From positions 186,001 to 250,000 of the forward strand of contig NZ_JACOPK010000002.1 of assembly GCF_014288055.1 (NCBI RefSeq): 64,000 bases of DNA. Direction: 5' to 3'. The translations under genes and the position numbers were made by a program. Below the pieces are notes generated by a model. It did not search any database. It was not told the origin of the DNA and saw only the letters and a program-made list of their open reading frames with translations. How positions within the stretch are numbered: the first letter of the stretch is position 1; each line of letters opens with the position of its first letter. This document shows positions 15,545 through 26,809 of the stretch, piece by piece. Source of the stretch: Agathobaculum hominis. GTDB taxonomy: Bacteria; Bacillota; Clostridia; Oscillospirales; Butyricicoccaceae.

Positions 15545-15764
15545 CTCCAGGGGGGACGCTGTCCCCCCTGGATACACCCCCGGTTCCGGAGAAACCGGAG
15601 GTGATACCCCCCTCTCGTCCGCACGGCGGACGAGGCCGCGCCGCCGCGGCGCGGGCAGAGGTATAAAAGTCCGGCAGAGCTGGACTTTTATGGGGAATTT
15701 TATGCGGCGCTCTGCGGAGCGCCTGCCCTGCCTGTTTTGCCTTCGGCAAAAGTCGGCAGGGGAT
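15545..15764 (+). repeat. Family A hairpin-train element, copy 1
   Basis: Seven hairpins in order: CCAGGGGGGAC-GCT-GTCCCCCCTGG (H1, 15547-15571), CCGGTT/AACCGG (H2), CTCGTCCGC-ACG-GCGGACGAG (H3), CCGCGCC/GGCGCGG (H4), AAAAGTCC/GGACTTTT (H5, 15664-15689), GGCGCTC/GAGCGCC (H6) and TTTTGCC-TTC-GGCAAAA (H7). It begins 5 bases after the trpZ stop. Copies 2 and 3 lie at 39401-39623 and 52612-52796 with compensated changes in H1, H2, H3, H5, H6 and H7. The minus strand is open for tens of codons, an artefact of the hairpins. Confidence 0.82.
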
Positions 15765-15783
15765 TGCGCCCCCAGGGGCGCGG

Positions 15784-15810
15784 AAAGGCACGCGAAAGCG
15801 TGCCTTTTTT
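15784..15810 (+). terminator. Terminator of trpXYZ
   Basis: AAAGGCACGC-GAAA-GCGTGCCTTT followed by TTT. It lies after the family A element, so that element would be part of the trpXYZ mRNA 3' end. From here to 16020 no gene is seen. Confidence 0.88.
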
Positions 15811-15928
15811 GACATTTTATTGAGATATATGGATTTTATGGATGAAAAACGAAGGCGGAAAATGGACAGTATGTTGCTTTTTTTCGGGGTCGGATCGGGG
15901 GAAAACGTAAAAATTCAGAAAATTTGCC

Positions 15929-15958
15929 TTGACAGGAGACGCGCAATCTGCTTTTATT
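15929..15958 (+). promoter_or_regulatory. Candidate promoter for ktrBA
   Basis: Consensus TTGACA at 15929-15934; the -10 at 17-20 nt (TTTTAT/TATTAA, 15952-15960) is weak. An alternative -10-like TATTAT/TATATA occurs at about 15986-15996. Confidence 0.4.
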
Positions 15959-16020
15959 AAATGTGATACAAGCGCTGAATGAGACTATTATATATAGGAA
16001 AGGCAAGGGGGGATGCGGCT

Positions 16021-17388
16021 GTGACAGGCCTTAGAAGGCGGGCGCCGAAGAGCCGCGCGATGCACGCGGCGATGGTGATCGCTGTTGGTTTCGCGCTCAT
16101 TATTCTGGCAGGAGCGCTGCTGCTCATGCTGCCGTGCGCCGCGAAGAGCGGCCGCGCAACGCCCTTCATCGATGCGCTGTTCACCGCGACGAGCGCGACC
16201 TGCGTCACCGGTCTGGTCACGGTCAGCACGGCGGTGCACTGGTCGCTTTTCGGCAAATGCGTCATTCTCCTGCTCATCCAGATCGGCGGCCTTGGCTTTA
16301 TGTCGGTCATGACGGCGGCGTCGCTGCTGCTGCGGCGCACGATCACGCTGCGCGAACGCATGGTCATCGGAGCCGGCTTCGGTCTGGATTCGAGCGGCGG
16401 CATCGTGCGGCTGATGCGGCGCGTGCTGGTCGGCACGTTCCTGTTCGAGGGCGTCGGCGCGGGGCTGCTGTCCATCCGCTTCGTGCAGCAGTTCGGGCTG
16501 CTGCGCGGCGTCGGCATGGGTGTTTTCCATGCGATATCGGCGTTCTGCAACGGCGGCTTCGACCTCATGGGCACGCCGGACGATCCGTTCTGCTCGCTCG
16601 TGCACTATGCGGGGGACCCGCTCGTGAATCTGACCATCATGGCGCTCATCGTGCTCGGCGGTCTCGGCTTTTTTGTATGGAGCGATGTGTGGGATCACAG
16701 GCGCTTCCGCCGCCTCAGCCTGCACAGCAAGCTCGTACTCGCCATGTCGGGCGTACTGCTCGGCGGCGGCTTTGTGCTGACGCTGCTGTTTGAGTGGAGC
16801 AATCCGGCGACGCTCGGCGGCATGAGCGTGCCGCACAGGCTGCTCGCGGCGGCGTTCCAGACGGTGACGCTGCGCACGGCGGGCTTCAACACCATCGACC
16901 AGAGCGCGCTGACCGACCCCTCGCAGGCGGTCGCGTGCGTGCTCATGCTGATCGGCGGCTCGCCCGGCTCGACGGCGGGCGGCCTTAAGACCGTGACGGT
17001 GGCAGTGCTCGCGCTCAGCGCGGTCAGCGCGCTGCGCGGACGGACGTCGGTCACGGCCTTCGGACGAACCATCGAGCCGCGCAGCATCATGAATGCGGTC
17101 GCGCTCACGGTCGTCGGCGTGACGATCATCCTCGGCGGTGCGTGCACCATTTCGTTTATCGAAAACGTGCCGATGAACCTGTGTCTGTTTGAGACAGCCT
17201 CCGCCTTCGGCACGGTGGGTCTCACCATGTCGCTCACGCCGGCGCTTTCGGCGGTCTCGCATATCATGCTGATCGTTATGATGTATTTCGGCCGCGTGGG
17301 CGTACTGACGTTCGGCGTTGCGGTATTTCTGCGCCGCAGAGAGCCGCCCAAGCTGACATTCCCCTCGGGCAATGTCATGATCGGCTGA
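16021..17388 (+). CDS. ktrB: Potassium uptake channel subunit, KtrB/TrkH family
   Basis: About 455 residues. Four repeated membrane-pore-membrane units; the selectivity regions include TSATCVTGLV (first), CNGGFDLMG (second), TAGFNTID (third) and SAFGTVGLTM (fourth), each with the conserved glycine. It forms the K+ path of the Ktr system and works with the RCK subunit encoded next. GTG at 16021 is chosen because AGGGGGG lies eight bases upstream; an in-frame ATG at 15979 would extend it by 14 residues but has no binding site. The 15811-16020 gap holds only promoter-like sequence. Confidence 0.9.
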   Translation: MTGLRRRAPKSRAMHAAMVIAVGFALIILAGALLLMLPCAAKSGRATPFIDALFTATSATCVTGLVTVSTAVHWSLFGKCVILLLIQIGGLGFMSVMTAASLLLRRTITLRERMVIGAGFGLDSSGGIVRLMRRVLVGTFLFEGVGAGLLSIRFVQQFGLLRGVGMGVFHAISAFCNGGFDLMGTPDDPFCSLVHYAGDPLVNLTIMALIVLGGLGFFVWSDVWDHRRFRRLSLHSKLVLAMSGVLLGGGFVLTLLFEWSNPATLGGMSVPHRLLAAAFQTVTLRTAGFNTIDQSALTDPSQAVACVLMLIGGSPGSTAGGLKTVTVAVLALSAVSALRGRTSVTAFGRTIEPRSIMNAVALTVVGVTIILGGACTISFIENVPMNLCLFETASAFGTVGLTMSLTPALSAVSHIMLIVMMYFGRVGVLTFGVAVFLRRREPPKLTFPSGNVMIG

Positions 17389-17446
17389 ACAAAAAAAGAA
17401 AATCCGCAGAGATTACACACAGCCTGTGGATAAAAGGGAGAAAGCA

Positions 17447-18103
17447 ATGAAATCCTTTTTGGTAATCGGTCTCGGCCGCTTCGGCCGGGCGGTCGCGTGC
17501 GAGCTCGGCTCGCTCGGACATGAGGTTCTCGCCCTCGACAACAGCGAGGAAAACGTGCAGCACATCGCGGACAGCGTCACGCAGGCTGTCTGCGGAGACG
17601 CGCAGGACGAGAGCGTGCTGACCTCGCTCGGCGTGCGCAACTTTGACTGCTGCGTCGTGGCCATCGGCACGGACATCGAGGCGAGCATCCTCGTCACAGT
17701 CATGCTCAAGGAGCTCGGCGCGAAACAGGTCGTCTGCAAGGCGCTGTCCGCGCTGCATGCCCGGGTGCTCGAGCGCGTGGGCGCGGACCGCGTCATTCAG
17801 CCGGAGAAGGAGATCGGGCAGCGGCTCGCGCAGCATCTCGGCCGCACGAACGTCATCGACTACATCGGCTTTTCGGACGATTTCTCTATTCTGGAGATCA
17901 AAACGCCGCGCAGCTGGATCGGAAAAACGATCGGACAGCTCGGCGTGCGCGCGAGGTACGGCATCAACGTTCTGGCCATCCGGCACGGCGAGGGCGGCGT
18001 GACGGATGTAACGCCGGGGGCGGACGGCCGCATCAGTGAGAACGACCTGCTGGTCATACTGGGTACGAACGATAAAGTAGATAAAGTGGTGGAACTGAAG
18101 TGA
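17447..18103 (+). CDS. ktrA: Potassium channel RCK regulatory subunit, KtrA/TrkA family
   Basis: 218 residues: an N-terminal Rossmann RCK_N domain starting MKSFLVIGLGRFGRAVACELG (nucleotide-binding glycine motif, acidic residue in VLALDNSEE) and a C-terminal RCK_C domain (residues about 135-218, ISENDLLVILGTNDKVDKVVEL). It gates KtrB in response to ATP/ADP or c-di-AMP in relatives. Start fixed by AAAAGGGAGAAAGCA. Its stop overlaps the GTG start of the next gene (GTGA), so expression is coupled to the methyltransferase. Confidence 0.94.
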   Translation: MKSFLVIGLGRFGRAVACELGSLGHEVLALDNSEENVQHIADSVTQAVCGDAQDESVLTSLGVRNFDCCVVAIGTDIEASILVTVMLKELGAKQVVCKALSALHARVLERVGADRVIQPEKEIGQRLAQHLGRTNVIDYIGFSDDFSILEIKTPRSWIGKTIGQLGVRARYGINVLAIRHGEGGVTDVTPGADGRISENDLLVILGTNDKVDKVVELK

Positions 18104-18867
18104 TAGAGATACAGAGCCGTCAGAACGCTGCGCTCAAGCATCTGGCGCGGCTCGGACGGGAGAGAAAATACCGCCGCTCGACCGGCGAAATGCTGTGCGA
18201 GGGCGAAAAAATGCTGACCGAGGCGCTGCGCTCGGGCGCGGAGATCAAGACCGTGCTCGTGCGGCGCGGCTTCGAGAGCGGGGAGCTGCGGCAGGCGGAA
18301 AAGCAGGGCGCAGCGATGTACTGCGCGGAGGACGCGCTGTTCTGCCTCGCGAGCGAGGTGGAAAGTCCGCAGAACGTTATTTTTTCCTGCATGCAGCCGC
18401 AGTGGGACGCAGCGGCGCTCGATGACAGGGAGCAGGTACTGCTGCTCGACGGCTTGCAGGACCCGGGCAACCTTGGCACGATCCTGCGGACGGCAGAGGC
18501 GTTCGCCCTCGGAGCCGTAGTGCTGTGCGAAGGCTGTGCCGACCCGTTTTCGCCCAAGGTCGTCCGCTCGACCATGGGGGCGGTGTTCCGCCTGCCCTGT
18601 GTGCAGCTGCCGCTCGCGGACGCGCTCGCCCGGCTGAAAACGGCCGGACTGCCGGTCTACGCGACTGCGCTGCACGAGGACAGCGTGCCGCTCTCGAGCG
18701 TTTCGCTCGGCCGGGCCGCCGTCATCATCGGCAGCGAGGGCAGGGGCGTGAGCGAGAGCGCGCTGCGCCTGTCCGACCGGCGCGTGATCATCCCGATGCA
18801 CGGCCGCGCCGAGTCGCTCAACGCAGGCGTCGCGGCGGCGATCGTGATCTATGAAATGACGAAATAA
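18100..18867 (+). CDS. TrmH/SpoU family RNA 2'-O-methyltransferase
   Basis: 255 residues: an N-terminal substrate-binding domain (VLVRRGFESGELRQAEKQGAAMY) and a C-terminal SPOUT knot with the three motifs LLDGLQDPGNLGTILRTAEAF, VIIGSEGRGVSESAL and IIPMHGRAESLNAGVAAAIVIYE. It should methylate ribose in rRNA or tRNA using AdoMet; the exact nucleotide cannot be read from sequence. The GTG start overlaps the ktrA stop by four bases. dprA follows 14 bases after its stop. Confidence 0.93.
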   Translation: MIEIQSRQNAALKHLARLGRERKYRRSTGEMLCEGEKMLTEALRSGAEIKTVLVRRGFESGELRQAEKQGAAMYCAEDALFCLASEVESPQNVIFSCMQPQWDAAALDDREQVLLLDGLQDPGNLGTILRTAEAFALGAVVLCEGCADPFSPKVVRSTMGAVFRLPCVQLPLADALARLKTAGLPVYATALHEDSVPLSSVSLGRAAVIIGSEGRGVSESALRLSDRRVIIPMHGRAESLNAGVAAAIVIYEMTK

Positions 18868-18881
18868 GGAGGCGGAAGGGC

Positions 18882-20087
18882 ATGTCGTCACTGCTGAGCT
18901 ATGTCTGGTTATCCCTCAAGCGAGGCCTGGGAAACTATCTGCGCGCGGAGGTGCTGCGCCGCATGGGCTCGCCCGAGGCGGTTTACGCCGCGGACAGCAC
19001 AATGCTCGCGCAGAGCTGTCCCAGTCTGCGGCGGCAGCATATCGAGCTGCTGTGCGACAAATCGACGGACGAGGCCGAACAGGTCATCACGCAGTGCGCA
19101 CGCGAGGACATCCGCATCCTGCCCGTTTCGGACGCCGCCTACCCGGACCGCCTGCGGCAGATCGAGGACCCGCCGGTCGTGCTGTATATCCGCGGCCGGT
19201 GGCCGGATTTCGACACCATGCCGGGTATCGCGGTCGTCGGCACGCGGCAGGCGACGAGCTACGGCGTGCAGGTCGCCGGGACGATCGGCGCGGAGCTGGC
19301 GAAGGCCGGCTTTGTCACGGTCAGCGGCATGGCGCTCGGCAACGACGCGGCGGCGCATCGCGGCGCGCTCCGCGCAGGCGGTCTGACGGTCGCGGTGCTC
19401 GCCGGAGGCCCGGATGTGTGCTATCCGCCGCAGAACCGCGCCCTCATGGGCGATATCCTGCTTTCCGGCGCGGTCATCAGCGAATATCCGCCCGGGACCG
19501 AGCCGGACGGCCTCAACTACAAGAGCCGCAACCGCATCATCAGCGGCCTGTGCGTCGCGACGGTCATCGTCGAGGCCGGAAGCGCGCGCTCGGGCGCGCT
19601 CATCACCGCGCGTCACGCGCTCGACCAGAGCCGCGACGTTTATGCGGTCCCCGGTGCGATGGGCGCGCCGCAGTCCAGAGAGTGCAACGCCCTCATCGAG
19701 CGGTGCGAGGCCGCCCTGCTGAACGACCCGAGAGCGCTCGTGCGCGAGTATGCGAGCCTGCTGCCCGGCGGCGCGGCCGCATTTCATGCCTATACCCGCC
19801 CGCCCGTCGCGCGGACGGTGCCGAAGCAGCGCACCGCGCCCGAACGGCGCACGCCTGCAAAACCGGCTCCGGCGCCAGAAAAGCCGGCGTTTGCCATGCC
19901 GGAGGGACTGGATGAGAACGAGCAGAAGATCGTCCGTCTGGTCGCGGAGGGCATGCACAGTCTGGAGGAGCTGGTCGAGTGCTGCGGTCTGCCCGCGCCG
20001 CGGCTGATGTGCATGGTCACGACCCTCGAGATGGAGGGCGTGCTCGAGCGCGACGCGGCGAACGTCCGTCTCGCAGGACAGGAATGA
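18882..20087 (+). CDS. dprA: DNA-processing protein DprA/Smf
   Basis: 401 residues: an N-terminal SAM-like region, the central Rossmann-like SMF domain (IAVVGTRQATSYGVQVAGTIGAELAKAGFVTVSGMALGNDAAAHRGAL, SRNRIISGLCVATVIVEAGSARSGALITARHALDQSRDVYAVPG) and a C-terminal winged helix (MPEGLDENEQKIVRLVAEGMHSLEELVE) after a Pro/Ala linker. DprA loads RecA on incoming single-stranded DNA in transformation. In Firmicutes dprA-topA-trmFO is a conserved order and it is kept here. The binding site AAGGAGGCGG is strong. Confidence 0.96.
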   Translation: MSSLLSYVWLSLKRGLGNYLRAEVLRRMGSPEAVYAADSTMLAQSCPSLRRQHIELLCDKSTDEAEQVITQCAREDIRILPVSDAAYPDRLRQIEDPPVVLYIRGRWPDFDTMPGIAVVGTRQATSYGVQVAGTIGAELAKAGFVTVSGMALGNDAAAHRGALRAGGLTVAVLAGGPDVCYPPQNRALMGDILLSGAVISEYPPGTEPDGLNYKSRNRIISGLCVATVIVEAGSARSGALITARHALDQSRDVYAVPGAMGAPQSRECNALIERCEAALLNDPRALVREYASLLPGGAAAFHAYTRPPVARTVPKQRTAPERRTPAKPAPAPEKPAFAMPEGLDENEQKIVRLVAEGMHSLEELVECCGLPAPRLMCMVTTLEMEGVLERDAANVRLAGQE

Positions 20088-20191
20088 GTAAGAAGAAAAG
20101 AAAGATAATATGACAGGCGCAGCGCCTGTCAGCGCATCGTGCGCACCAAACAGGAAACGGAAAGCCGTTTTCCGAAAACCCGGAGGTTTTT

Positions 20192-23978
<3,787 letters not shown>

Positions 23979-23980
23979 GA

Positions 23981-24994
23981 ATGAAGATCATCGTTGACGC
24001 GATGGGCGGCGACAACGCCCCCGACGTAACCGTCCGGGGCGCGGCGCTCGCTGCGAAGGAATATGGCGAGGATATCCTGCTCGTCGGCCAGCCCGAGGCG
24101 ATCACCGCCGTGCTGCGCGCGCATGGACTGGAGAACACCGAGCATCTGACCATCATGCCGGCCTCGGATATCGTTGACATGCACGACGACCCGGCGACCG
24201 TTCTGCGCCGCAAGCCGGACTCGTCCATGGCGGTCGCGTTCAAGCTGCTAAAGGCAGGCGAGGGCGATGCGCTCGTCTCCGCGGGCAATACCGGCGCGCT
24301 GCTGACCGGCGCGACGCTGTACGGCGGCCGCATCAAGGGTATCCGCCGCGCGGCGCTCGCGCCTGTCCTGCCCTGCGAGGGCGGCGAGGTCATGCTGTGC
24401 GACGCCGGCGCGAACACCGAGTGCACGGCGGAAATGCTGCTCCAGTTCGCCTTCCTCGCGTCTCTGTACGCGGAGAAGAACAACGGCCTGAAGTCGCCGC
24501 GCGTCGGTCTGGTCAACAACGGCACCGAGGACACCAAGGGCGATCCGCTCCGCAGGGAGGCGTATGCGCTGCTCAAGGCCGCAGGCGACGCAGGCAGGCT
24601 CAATTTCGTCGGCAACGTTGAGGGCAGTCAGGTACCGCTCGGCGCGTGCGACGTCGCGGTCTGCGACGGCTTCATGGGCAACGTTCTGCTCAAGACGGTC
24701 GAGGGCACGGCGAAATTCATGGCGCACGAGATCAAGAAGGTGTTCACCGCCTCGGCCGGCACCAAGATCGGCTATCTGCTGTGCAAAAAGGGCATGGATG
24801 ACTTCCGCGAGATGTTCAATCAGGACAAGGTCGGCGGCGCGCCCTTCCTCGGCATCGCAAAGCCGGTCATCAAGGCGCACGGCTCGTCCAACGAGATCGC
24901 GGTGATGAACGCTGTCCGCCGCGCGATCGCCTACACGAAGTCCGGCATGATCGACGCGGTCAAGGAAAATATTCAGTACATGACGGTTGAATAA
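23981..24994 (+). CDS. plsX: Phosphate acyltransferase PlsX
   Basis: 337 residues. MKIIVDAMGGDNAPDVTVRGA at the N-terminus and LVSAGNTGALLTGA, GNVEGSQVPLGACDVAVCDGFMGNVLLKTVEGTA are the conserved PlsX blocks. Converts acyl-ACP to acyl-phosphate, the donor for PlsY in phospholipid synthesis. Start ATG preceded by AAGGGAG. acpP, which often follows plsX, is absent; rnc comes next after 29 bases with a perfect GAAAGGAGGTGA site. Confidence 0.96.
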   Translation: MKIIVDAMGGDNAPDVTVRGAALAAKEYGEDILLVGQPEAITAVLRAHGLENTEHLTIMPASDIVDMHDDPATVLRRKPDSSMAVAFKLLKAGEGDALVSAGNTGALLTGATLYGGRIKGIRRAALAPVLPCEGGEVMLCDAGANTECTAEMLLQFAFLASLYAEKNNGLKSPRVGLVNNGTEDTKGDPLRREAYALLKAAGDAGRLNFVGNVEGSQVPLGACDVAVCDGFMGNVLLKTVEGTAKFMAHEIKKVFTASAGTKIGYLLCKKGMDDFREMFNQDKVGGAPFLGIAKPVIKAHGSSNEIAVMNAVRRAIAYTKSGMIDAVKENIQYMTVE

Positions 24995-25023
24995 GCAAAA
25001 AAACGGCGAAAGGAGGTGAAACC

Positions 25024-25692
25024 ATGCTCAAAATCGACTATAAATTCAAGGACGTCAGCCTGCGGCAGAAAGCGATGACGCATTCCTCGTATGCCAACGA
25101 GCACCACGGCACGCATCTGGACTGCAACGAGCGGCTGGAGTTTCTTGGCGATTCCGTACTGGGCTTTGTCACGGCGGATTACCTGTTCACGCATTATCCT
25201 GAGCTGCCCGAGGGCGAGCTGACCAAGCTGCGTGCGGCGGTCGTGTGTGAAGGCGCGCTGTGCGAGATCGCGAGGGAACTCGGTATTCCGGAGGAGATCC
25301 GTCTGGGTCACGGCGAGGAGAACGGCGGCGGCAGAAAGCGTCCGTCCATCCTGGCCGATGCGACCGAGGCGCTTCTGGGCGCGATCTATCTGGACGGCGG
25401 CATCGAGCCGGCGCGCGCGTTCGTGCTGCGCTTCATCCCGCACAAGGTAGACGTCGCCATTGCGGGCGGCGCGTTCAAGGACTACAAGACCATGCTCCAG
25501 GAGATCGTGCAGAAGAACAAGCAGGAAACGCTGGAGTACCGGCTCGCCGGTCAGTCCGGCCCGGATCACGACAAGCGGTTTACCATGGAGCTGCTGCTCA
25601 ACTCCAACGTATTTGCCTCCGGCACAGGCCGAAGCAAAAAGGAAGCGGAACAGCTTGCCGCCAAGAAGGCTTTGGAAATCATGGGATGCTAA
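25024..25692 (+). CDS. rnc: Ribonuclease III
   Basis: 222 residues: RNase III domain with the signature NERLEFLGDSVLGF (residues 36-49) and the metal-binding ADATEALLGAIYLDGG, then a C-terminal double-stranded RNA-binding domain (DYKTMLQEIVQKNKQETLEYRL...ASGTGRSKKEAEQLAAKKALE). Cleaves double-stranded RNA in rRNA maturation and mRNA control; the hairpin-rich 3' ends in this window are potential substrates (inference). Very strong ribosome binding site. It ends in a strong terminator, unlike the usual read-through into smc. Confidence 0.97.
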   Translation: MLKIDYKFKDVSLRQKAMTHSSYANEHHGTHLDCNERLEFLGDSVLGFVTADYLFTHYPELPEGELTKLRAAVVCEGALCEIARELGIPEEIRLGHGEENGGGRKRPSILADATEALLGAIYLDGGIEPARAFVLRFIPHKVDVAIAGGAFKDYKTMLQEIVQKNKQETLEYRLAGQSGPDHDKRFTMELLLNSNVFASGTGRSKKEAEQLAAKKALEIMGC

Positions 25693-25718
25693 AAGTTTTA
25701 GAAGACAACCAAACCGGC

Positions 25719-25755
25719 AAACCGGCACAGTGAAAAACTGTGCCGGTTTTTTTAT
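25719..25755 (+). terminator. Terminator after rnc
   Basis: AAACCGGCACAG (25719-25730), loop TGAAAAA, CTGTGCCGGTTT (25738-25749) and further T. Ends the plsX-rnc transcript before the AT-rich patch. Confidence 0.92.
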
Positions 25756-25824
25756 TCTTTTATATATCGCAGATTTTAGAAATATGTACCAATAAATTCT
25801 GTTTGTTTTTGTTTGACTTCCGAA

Positions 25825-25853
25825 TTGCTATTTTTCAGGAAAGAGTATATGAT
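25825..25853 (+). promoter_or_regulatory. Candidate promoter for the AT-rich orphan gene
   Basis: TTGCTA (25825-25830), 17-nt spacer, TATGAT (25848-25853). In AT-rich sequence, so moderate weight only. Confidence 0.5.
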
Positions 25854-25946
25854 AACAGTATAAAAATTTAATTAACCTAAGAGATGATTATATTGAGAAA
25901 GTGGTATCGGATATATCAATATCGTCTGACCACCAAGAGGTGTTTA

Positions 25947-26540
25947 ATGAAAAAGATCCTCATCATTGTAATTTGGCTTTTGTCCATGTGCTGTGCTTTT
26001 TTTGCAGGGGGTTGGACTAATCAATTTGCCAAAGATCAGTACACTATGCAAGATATCGCGTCTATGATGACCACATCATTTGGGTGGACAATTCAAAGTT
26101 CAAAAGATGTTAATGCATATCAGATATCCCTACAAGATTTTTGTGAAATGTACAACCACCTAACAAATGAAGATAATTCCTTAGGTATAGCCAAGTCTAG
26201 CGGTAATATAAAAGGTATAGACCCGCACTTTCTGCAAGAAAGCAATATCCATATCGCTGGTGAATCAAAGAAAGCTGTATATGTATATGAATTTCCGCTT
26301 GAATTCAAAATGCCTGAAGGTGCTCATCTTCAGAGTATTGTTGCCTTTACTGACGGGGAAATATGTATGTCTGCTATTCATGTACAGCTGGATCTGGATA
26401 TTATTGATCAAGTGGATAACCGCTTAAGCCATGATGAAGTGGCAGAAGCGGAACTATTTCCATCAACATGGCCGCTAAATGTTGACAAGCAAGTCGTTCA
26501 TAGCTGGGGACAATCTTTTGATAAGTTGATGAGGAAATAA
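25947..26540 (+). CDS. Hypothetical protein with N-terminal membrane anchor, AT-rich
   Basis: 197 residues, not recognised. MKKILIIVIWLLSMCCAFFAGGW is a signal anchor or signal peptide; the rest is soluble, acidic, without cysteines, and would be outside the membrane. Codon use is AT-rich and quite unlike both neighbours (aaa, gat, att in place of aag, gac, atc), a sign of transfer. The start at 25947 has AAGAGGTG five bases upstream; a longer in-frame start at 25884 adds a basic segment with no site. It has its own promoter candidate and terminator and is followed by a recombinase remnant. Possibly cargo of a decayed mobile element; function unknown. Confidence 0.75.
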   Translation: MKKILIIVIWLLSMCCAFFAGGWTNQFAKDQYTMQDIASMMTTSFGWTIQSSKDVNAYQISLQDFCEMYNHLTNEDNSLGIAKSSGNIKGIDPHFLQESNIHIAGESKKAVYVYEFPLEFKMPEGAHLQSIVAFTDGEICMSAIHVQLDLDIIDQVDNRLSHDEVAEAELFPSTWPLNVDKQVVHSWGQSFDKLMRK

Positions 26541-26570
26541 TCTTAATTTCAACACAATGATTACATTCAT

Positions 26571-26610
26571 AAAATCCCACTTGATCTCACAAAGTTCAAG
26601 TGGGATTTTT
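26571..26610 (+). terminator. Terminator after the AT-rich orphan gene
   Basis: AAATCCCACTTGA (26572-26584) pairs with TCAAGTGGGATTT (26595-26607), then TT. Confidence 0.9.
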
Positions 26611-26670
26611 CATTACAATTTTGAAGTTATTAGTCCTCTATATCTGAAATTGGGCTTGGACTCGGAAAAA

Positions 26671-26800
26671 CATATTAACCCGAAAAGCCTGCAATATATC
26701 ATGGGACATTCGGATATCAACATTACGATGAATCCGTACGCTCACGTTTCGGTTGACAGTGTTAAATCGGAAGTGGTAAAATATTTTATCTATATCTTTG
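26671..26800 (+). pseudogene. Tyrosine recombinase (integrase) C-terminal remnant
   Basis: In one plus-strand frame the residues INPKSLQYIMGHSDINITMN followed by PYAHVSVDSVKSEV match the end of phage-type integrases: the GHS histidine box and the tyrosine (PYAH) that acts as nucleophile. Everything upstream, including the Arg and HxxR boxes, is missing, and the frame runs on into smc without its own stop, so the gene is dead. It marks the patch between rnc and smc as a relic of an integrated element. Confidence 0.75.
26753..26782 (+). promoter_or_regulatory. Promoter candidate for smc inside the integrase remnant
   Basis: TTGACA (26753-26758), 18-nt spacer, TAAAAT (26777-26782). Predicted start about 26789, giving a leader of some 20 nt with GAGGTG before the smc ATG. 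Confidence 0.6.
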
Positions 26801-26809
26801 AGGTGGCAC

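Noticed and set aside
15400..15624. Minus-strand small proteins across family A (also at 39349-39639 and 52315-52695)
   Set aside because: They are translations of the hairpin repeat; stems change by compensation rather than by synonymous codon change.
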